From Gammaproteobacteria bacterium (lineage in GTDB: Bacteria; Pseudomonadota; Gammaproteobacteria; DSM-16500), in the NCBI GenBank assembly GCA_021323555.1, contig JAJONP010000023.1:1-38959 (forward strand): a DNA stretch of 38,959 nucleotides, in the 5' to 3' direction. The position numbers were made by a program, and so were the translations under genes. The stretch's first letter is position 1; the number at the start of each line of letters is the position of its first letter. The notes beneath the pieces were generated by a model that made no database searches, had not been told where the DNA came from, and was given only the letters and a program-made list of their open reading frames with translations. This document shows, in pieces, positions 34,480 through 38,959 of this stretch.

Positions 34480-37307
34480 AGCGAATCAAACAATTCATTG
34501 CGCCAGAGATAAAAAAAAAATTACAAGAGTTGCAAGGCCAGTTTCAAGGCGCGATTAAATTTCTAAAGAGTACAGTGATTCATCGAAATGGTAAAAAAGT
34601 CAATTTAGCTTGCTTGCCTTGGTATTTGATGATGGGATCGAAAGGTTCCGGTAAAACGACTTTACTTGCAAATGCCGAAATTAATTATATTTTAGCGAAA
34701 CAATTTAAGTCAGAAATAAACGATATTTCTTCCTCGGATGCCTGTAATTGGTGGGTAACGCGGGATTTAGTTTTAGTAGACGTGCCTGGGTTTTATCTTG
34801 CTTCTAAATCCAGGTCTCTTTGGCAATCTTTGTTGCAGATGTTAAAAGTCATTTATCGTAAAAATAAGCTTCAAGGTATTATTGTAACGTTGAATTTACC
34901 AGAACTGATGGCATCCAAAAAACAACAAGAGAAAACTGAAATTTTTCTGAGTCTAAAAAGACGATTAAGAGAGGTAATAAAATTATTTGGCGAGACGATG
35001 CCTATTCACTTAATCATTACAAAATGTGATTTTTTACCAGGATTTACCGATTTTTTTGGTGAAAGCAGTCAGGAGGAGATAACTCAAGCTTGGGGGGTGA
35101 CCCTTCCGCATTGTAAGGAACAGGAAAATTTAATTACAATTTTTTCTGAACGATTTAATGCGTTGATCAAGCGTATAAATGATCAGTTAATTCGGCGATT
35201 GCACCACGAGAGGAATGTCACTGTACGAGCTCATATCAAAAATTTTCCATTGCATATCGAGCAATTAAAAGAGTCAATCATTGAATTTTTGAAAAGAGTA
35301 GAGATTTCTCACCCATCCTTATGTAGCGTTTATCTCACCAGTGGTACGCAACATACCCCCCCTCAAGAAACAACGGCTTTATCTTCTGTCGAGAGCAATG
35401 CTGCTTACCAGCCTCTTAGCATCATGTCGGTTCCTGCGGTGCCTGCGCGCGCTTATTTTGTTCGACAATTTATTTTACATCATTTGCTAGCAGTGCCAGT
35501 GCCGCCTGGAACAAAAAGTCATTATTTTTGGCGAAAACGAATCGCGTATGTGATGGCAGTAAGCACTGTTATGGTGGCTTCTGTTTTGTTGGCGCGTGAT
35601 TTTCAATTCAGCCTACAGCAAACTTATTCTATGCGAAATGATTTATCAAAATATCAATCAAGTTTGCAAACATCGCATAATAAAAATGAACGCTTGATTC
35701 AAGCAATCCCTTTACTCAATTCATTACAACAGGCGACAATGAAGACGGGAGGCACATCATCCCTAGCTATTTATTCTCATAAAACAAAAAAAATGGCTAA
35801 CGAAGTTTATCGTCAAGCGTTACAAACCGTTGTTTTGCCAGACATTAAAAATTATTTTGAAAATTATTTAAAAACAGCGAGCCATAAAAATCCGGAGCAA
35901 GTTTATAGCCTATTAAAAGCTTATTTAATGTTGAATGATAAAGAACATTTTGAGGCCGATTTTATGATTGGGGCATTGCAGGAATTAATGGCAAGTGATG
36001 GGAATAAAGCATCTATTGTTGCATTAACTGACCCTATACGCATTGCTTTAAGGGCAGAGTGGATGTCGATTCCGCTCAATTCTGAGTTGATTGCAGAAGT
36101 GCGGAAACAATTATTAAGTTTGTCGAGTTCGGCGTTGGGTTTTGTTATTTTGAAAAATACAGGTGCTAATAATGTTGATCATACGATTGATCTTGGCACT
36201 GCGTTGGGCAACCCGCCTATTTTTACAAGTAAAGCAGTGGCTATGCGTGTCCCAGCTATGTTTACAGCCAGTGCGTTTAACCGAATTGTAACCAATGAAG
36301 TCGTTATGGCGGCGTCTGAAGCTTTACAAGGCAACTGGGTTTTAGGTGAAAATGGAGTGGTCTCTGATCACGCAGCGATTGATACATTAGCTGCAGAATT
36401 GCGTACACACTACATCAGCAATTATATTGATATTTGGGAAAGTTTATTAGCCAATATTCAACTGCGCGTTCCTCAAAATCTCATTCAATTGAATGAAATG
36501 ATTGCAGTGTTGACGAGTAATAATTCACCTTTGTTGCGATTATTAAATACAATAAAAATCAATACATCTCTTGCACCTATTGTTTTGGCGAGCCCTAAAT
36601 TACAGAGCTTAAATATTTTGTTAGCGAGTGTAGATAATAATAAGTCGAATGCGTTATATGGTATTTTCGTGAGTTTACATGAGTTGCATACTTATTTAGA
36701 AAACCTGCTAAATGGGTCTGCAATGGATGAAGCTATCTTCCAAGCGACTCTTCAGCGTATGAAGAACTCTAGCAATGATCCTATTACACATATTTATTTG
36801 ATGGCTGTGCAAAGCCCTCAGCCTATGAAAACTTGGTTAAATGGGATCGCAACAAAAAGCTGGTATTTTATGTTGCAAGAATCGAGCCAGTATATTGAAA
36901 ATGCGTGGCAGAAAAACGTGCTGAGTATTTTCCGTAATAAGATCGCTTGCTATTATCCATTTAACCCTACGGCTATCCAATCAGTGAATGTGCAACAATT
37001 CAGTGATTTCTTTAAGCCCCAGGGAGTGTTGACGAATTTTTACAGTGATTATTTACAACCTTTTGTGGATGATACGCAGGAGAAATTACAATGGCGGGCC
37101 GTGAATGATCAAAAACCTTTATTTTCAAGTACCATCCTGGATCAGTTAGAACGTGCTGCTCATTTACAACAACTCTTTTTCCCGAAAGGGGATGACAAAT
37201 TAAATGTACAGGCGCTGGTTTATTTGTCACGGACGGATAGGGATAAGAATATTGAATCACCTATCAATTTCGCACAAATTAAATTGCCTGACCAATTGGC
37301 AAGTTAG
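34476..37307 (+). CDS. icmF: IcmF, Dot/Icm membrane protein with P-loop
   Basis: IcmF is a large inner-membrane partner of DotU. The 943-residue product (L. pneumophila about 973) has an N-terminal cytoplasmic GTPase-like domain with the Walker A motif MGSKGSGKTTLL (about 52-63) and DVPGFYL at about 102-108. HLIITKCDFLPGF follows near 180. A membrane segment is at about 355-373 and the rest is a long periplasmic part. The two TM segments that precede the P-loop in many relatives are not evident here. It overlaps icmH by ATGA. Confidence 0.93.
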   Translation: MKRIKQFIAPEIKKKLQELQGQFQGAIKFLKSTVIHRNGKKVNLACLPWYLMMGSKGSGKTTLLANAEINYILAKQFKSEINDISSSDACNWWVTRDLVLVDVPGFYLASKSRSLWQSLLQMLKVIYRKNKLQGIIVTLNLPELMASKKQQEKTEIFLSLKRRLREVIKLFGETMPIHLIITKCDFLPGFTDFFGESSQEEITQAWGVTLPHCKEQENLITIFSERFNALIKRINDQLIRRLHHERNVTVRAHIKNFPLHIEQLKESIIEFLKRVEISHPSLCSVYLTSGTQHTPPQETTALSSVESNAAYQPLSIMSVPAVPARAYFVRQFILHHLLAVPVPPGTKSHYFWRKRIAYVMAVSTVMVASVLLARDFQFSLQQTYSMRNDLSKYQSSLQTSHNKNERLIQAIPLLNSLQQATMKTGGTSSLAIYSHKTKKMANEVYRQALQTVVLPDIKNYFENYLKTASHKNPEQVYSLLKAYLMLNDKEHFEADFMIGALQELMASDGNKASIVALTDPIRIALRAEWMSIPLNSELIAEVRKQLLSLSSSALGFVILKNTGANNVDHTIDLGTALGNPPIFTSKAVAMRVPAMFTASAFNRIVTNEVVMAASEALQGNWVLGENGVVSDHAAIDTLAAELRTHYISNYIDIWESLLANIQLRVPQNLIQLNEMIAVLTSNNSPLLRLLNTIKINTSLAPIVLASPKLQSLNILLASVDNNKSNALYGIFVSLHELHTYLENLLNGSAMDEAIFQATLQRMKNSSNDPITHIYLMAVQSPQPMKTWLNGIATKSWYFMLQESSQYIENAWQKNVLSIFRNKIACYYPFNPTAIQSVNVQQFSDFFKPQGVLTNFYSDYLQPFVDDTQEKLQWRAVNDQKPLFSSTILDQLERAAHLQQLFFPKGDDKLNVQALVYLSRTDRDKNIESPINFAQIKLPDQLAS

Positions 37308-37381
37308 AAAGATATGCTTGTATGAGTGATGACAAAAGTAAGATATAATGCCCGCCGAATAGTCATCTTTATCAGAGAAAA

Positions 37382-38839
37382 GTGATGAACAAGCTTAATA
37401 AAGGGCAAGCCGTAGGCTTAAGCGCATTTGCACTTGTGATGCTAATTACAGGAGCCATTGATAGTATTAGAAATTTGCCAGCGACAGCGCTTTTTGGCAG
37501 TTCATTAATTTTCTTTTTTGTATTTTCAGCCATTGTTTTTTTAATTCCTGCAGCTTTAGTTTCAGCAGAATTATCATCGCGCTCCACTGACAAAAGCGGT
37601 ATATTTCATTGGGTGTATGAGAGTTTTGGGGAAAAAATCGCTTTTTTAGCGATATGGTTGCAATGGATTAATACAATGGTCTGGTTTCCAACAATCCTTT
37701 CTTTTCTAGCCGGAACATTGAGCTACTTCATTAATCCTGCGCTAGTACAAAATAAATTGTACTTAGTCAGTATTATTTTAAGTTTATTTTGGCTGTTAAC
37801 ATTATTTAACTTAAAGGGCTTGCATTTTTCCTCCAAGCTTTCGAGTTTCTGTGCTGTAGTGGGTATGATTATCCCTATGGCGCTTATAGTGATTTTGGCT
37901 ATCGTTTGGCTTTTGGTGGGCAACCCATTACAAATCCATTTTACCACTACTGAAATGTTTCCCTCATTAGGTCATGCGGCTAATTGGGTTTCTCTGACTG
38001 CGATCATGGCTTCTTTCTTAGGAATGGAGCTTGCGACAGTCCATGTTAAAGAAGTGAGGAATCCACAAAAAACATTTCCTAGCGCATTATTTTTTTCAGT
38101 ATTGCTTATTCTAGCCACTATGATTCTAGGTTCATTAGCGATAGCAATGGTTTTGCCCAAAAATCAAATTAACCTAGTGAATGGGGTAATGCAGGCATTT
38201 ACCCAGTTTTTCGCAATGTATCATCTTTCGAAGTTGATGCCAGTCATTACCGTAATGTTATTATTGGGCACGTTGGGTAGTATGGTCAGTTGGGTTATTT
38301 CACCTGCCAAAGGATTACTGACAGCAGCGCAATTAGGGTATCTTCCTCCATTTTTTACCCACGAAAACAAACAGGGTGTTGCCACACCGCTTTTGATTAC
38401 GCAGGCTATTTTGGTCAGTATAGTTTGCCTAGCTTTTTTGCTGATGCCGAGTGTAAATGGTTCTTATTGGTTATTAACTGCACTAAGCACGCAGCTTTAC
38501 GTGTTAATGTATGTGTTGATGTTTTTAGCGGCTATCTGCTTAAAGTATAAGGCAATAGATAGGGTGCATGGGTTTACTATCCCGGGTGGTAAACTCGGCA
38601 TGTGGTTTACCTGTCTGTTTGGCTTGATCGGTTGTGGTATTACACTTTGTGTGGGTTTTATTCCACCTGCAGGTATTGATGTCGGAGGCATTCTGCATTA
38701 TGAAATTGTCTTTTGTAGTGGATTGATTGGCATGGTCTTGCCTGTGCTGTTATTTTATTGGTATAAAAAAAAGCGATGCAAAAATGTAGTGCGCTGGAAG
38801 AACCAGTCTGGTTCTCTGCTCCCTCTTAAATTTCCTTGA
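37382..38839 (+). CDS. APC-superfamily amino-acid permease
   Basis: The 485-residue product is highly hydrophobic with about 12 membrane segments. It has the APC-family pattern near the start (GLSAFALVMLITGAIDSIRN) and later FWLLTLFNLKGL and GMELATVHVKEVRNPQKTFP. The general look is that of the glutamate/GABA antiporter (GadC/YjeM-like) branch; the substrate is not known. In L. pneumophila a transporter gene (tphA, a different MFS family) also lies beside icmF, so the position is similar though the protein is not. It stands 74 bases after icmF. Confidence 0.85.
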   Translation: MMNKLNKGQAVGLSAFALVMLITGAIDSIRNLPATALFGSSLIFFFVFSAIVFLIPAALVSAELSSRSTDKSGIFHWVYESFGEKIAFLAIWLQWINTMVWFPTILSFLAGTLSYFINPALVQNKLYLVSIILSLFWLLTLFNLKGLHFSSKLSSFCAVVGMIIPMALIVILAIVWLLVGNPLQIHFTTTEMFPSLGHAANWVSLTAIMASFLGMELATVHVKEVRNPQKTFPSALFFSVLLILATMILGSLAIAMVLPKNQINLVNGVMQAFTQFFAMYHLSKLMPVITVMLLLGTLGSMVSWVISPAKGLLTAAQLGYLPPFFTHENKQGVATPLLITQAILVSIVCLAFLLMPSVNGSYWLLTALSTQLYVLMYVLMFLAAICLKYKAIDRVHGFTIPGGKLGMWFTCLFGLIGCGITLCVGFIPPAGIDVGGILHYEIVFCSGLIGMVLPVLLFYWYKKKRCKNVVRWKNQSGSLLPLKFP

Positions 38840-38848
38840 ACACTCCCT

Positions 38849-38867
38849 AGCCATTTAGGCTTTTTTT
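38849..38867 (+). terminator. Weak terminator-like hairpin
   Basis: AGCC-ATTTA-GGCT forms a four-base-pair stem followed by TTTTTT, ten bases after the permease stop. The stem is short, so the call is tentative. Confidence 0.4.
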
Positions 38868-38916
38868 AGGTATGCTATCAACAAACTTGTCACAGCAAAT
38901 CAGAGTAATAATTCTA

Positions 38917-38959
38917 ATGGCTCGATACTTAAACCCCAAAATTGATTTAGTATTTAAAC
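38917..38959 (+). CDS. Rpn-family nuclease/transposase, N-terminal end (partial)
   Basis: The frame starts with ATG at 38917 and runs off the window after MARYLNPKIDLVFK. This is close to the usual start of Rpn-type recombination-promoting nucleases of the PD-(D/E)XK superfamily (often MAKYLNPKxDxxFK). These genes are frequent repeated accessory genes in Legionellales. Only 14 codons are visible, so the call is by start motif alone. Confidence 0.65.
   Translation, partial: MARYLNPKIDLVFK

Overview
The window is AT-rich, gene-dense bacterial DNA. It most resembles a host-associated gammaproteobacterium of the order Legionellales (Coxiella, Rickettsiella, Aquicella or Legionella-like). The main reason is a set of Dot/Icm type IVB secretion genes in the conserved order icmK(end)-icmE-icmG-icmC-icmD-icmJ-icmB at the left end. 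An icmH/dotU-icmF pair lies near the right end. The genus cannot be fixed from the sequence alone.

Layout. Positions 1-8239 hold the core-complex and ATPase half of the Dot/Icm cluster. A 136-bp palindromic element follows, then a cargo-like stretch on the minus strand (8.4-12.9 kb). This stretch holds an F-box/ankyrin gene broken by one in-frame TGA, a PTPMT1-like dual-specificity phosphatase, a CinA-domain protein, an avidin-like secreted protein without tryptophan, and a HAD-like protein lacking the catalytic aspartate. From 13.1 to 14.8 kb come a LysE-family exporter, two coupled small ORFs, two long hairpins and a DUF1640-like protein.

Positions 15.0-17.8 kb form a small genomic island. 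At one end is the 3' half of a tRNA-Lys(CTT). At the other is a chimeric tRNA-His whose 3' end has the tRNA-Lys sequence. The island carries an AbiEi/DUF6088-like regulator, a small membrane protein, a DUF1016 nuclease and an 84-bp direct repeat. Intact tRNA-Arg(TCT) and tRNA-Pro(TGG) genes follow, with a good promoter.

The rest is mainly housekeeping with accessory genes between: folD, a Sel1-repeat protein, rocD, a 6S RNA gene with its own sigma-70 promoter, rlmD, a short relA without an ACT domain, a hipA-hipB module in reversed order, a nuclear-effector-like acidic protein, a Sel1/SPOR lipoprotein, hemB, dedA, aroQ-accB-accC and fis. The right end has a small exported protein, icmH-icmF, an APC-family amino-acid permease, and the first codons of an Rpn-type nuclease.

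How the parts fit. IcmE, G, K and C/D would form the envelope channel, IcmB is an ATPase, IcmJ an adaptor, and IcmH/IcmF stabilise the inner-membrane part. Several proteins between the two dot/icm blocks carry eukaryote-type domains and are plausible secreted substrates. That role is inferred from content and location only.
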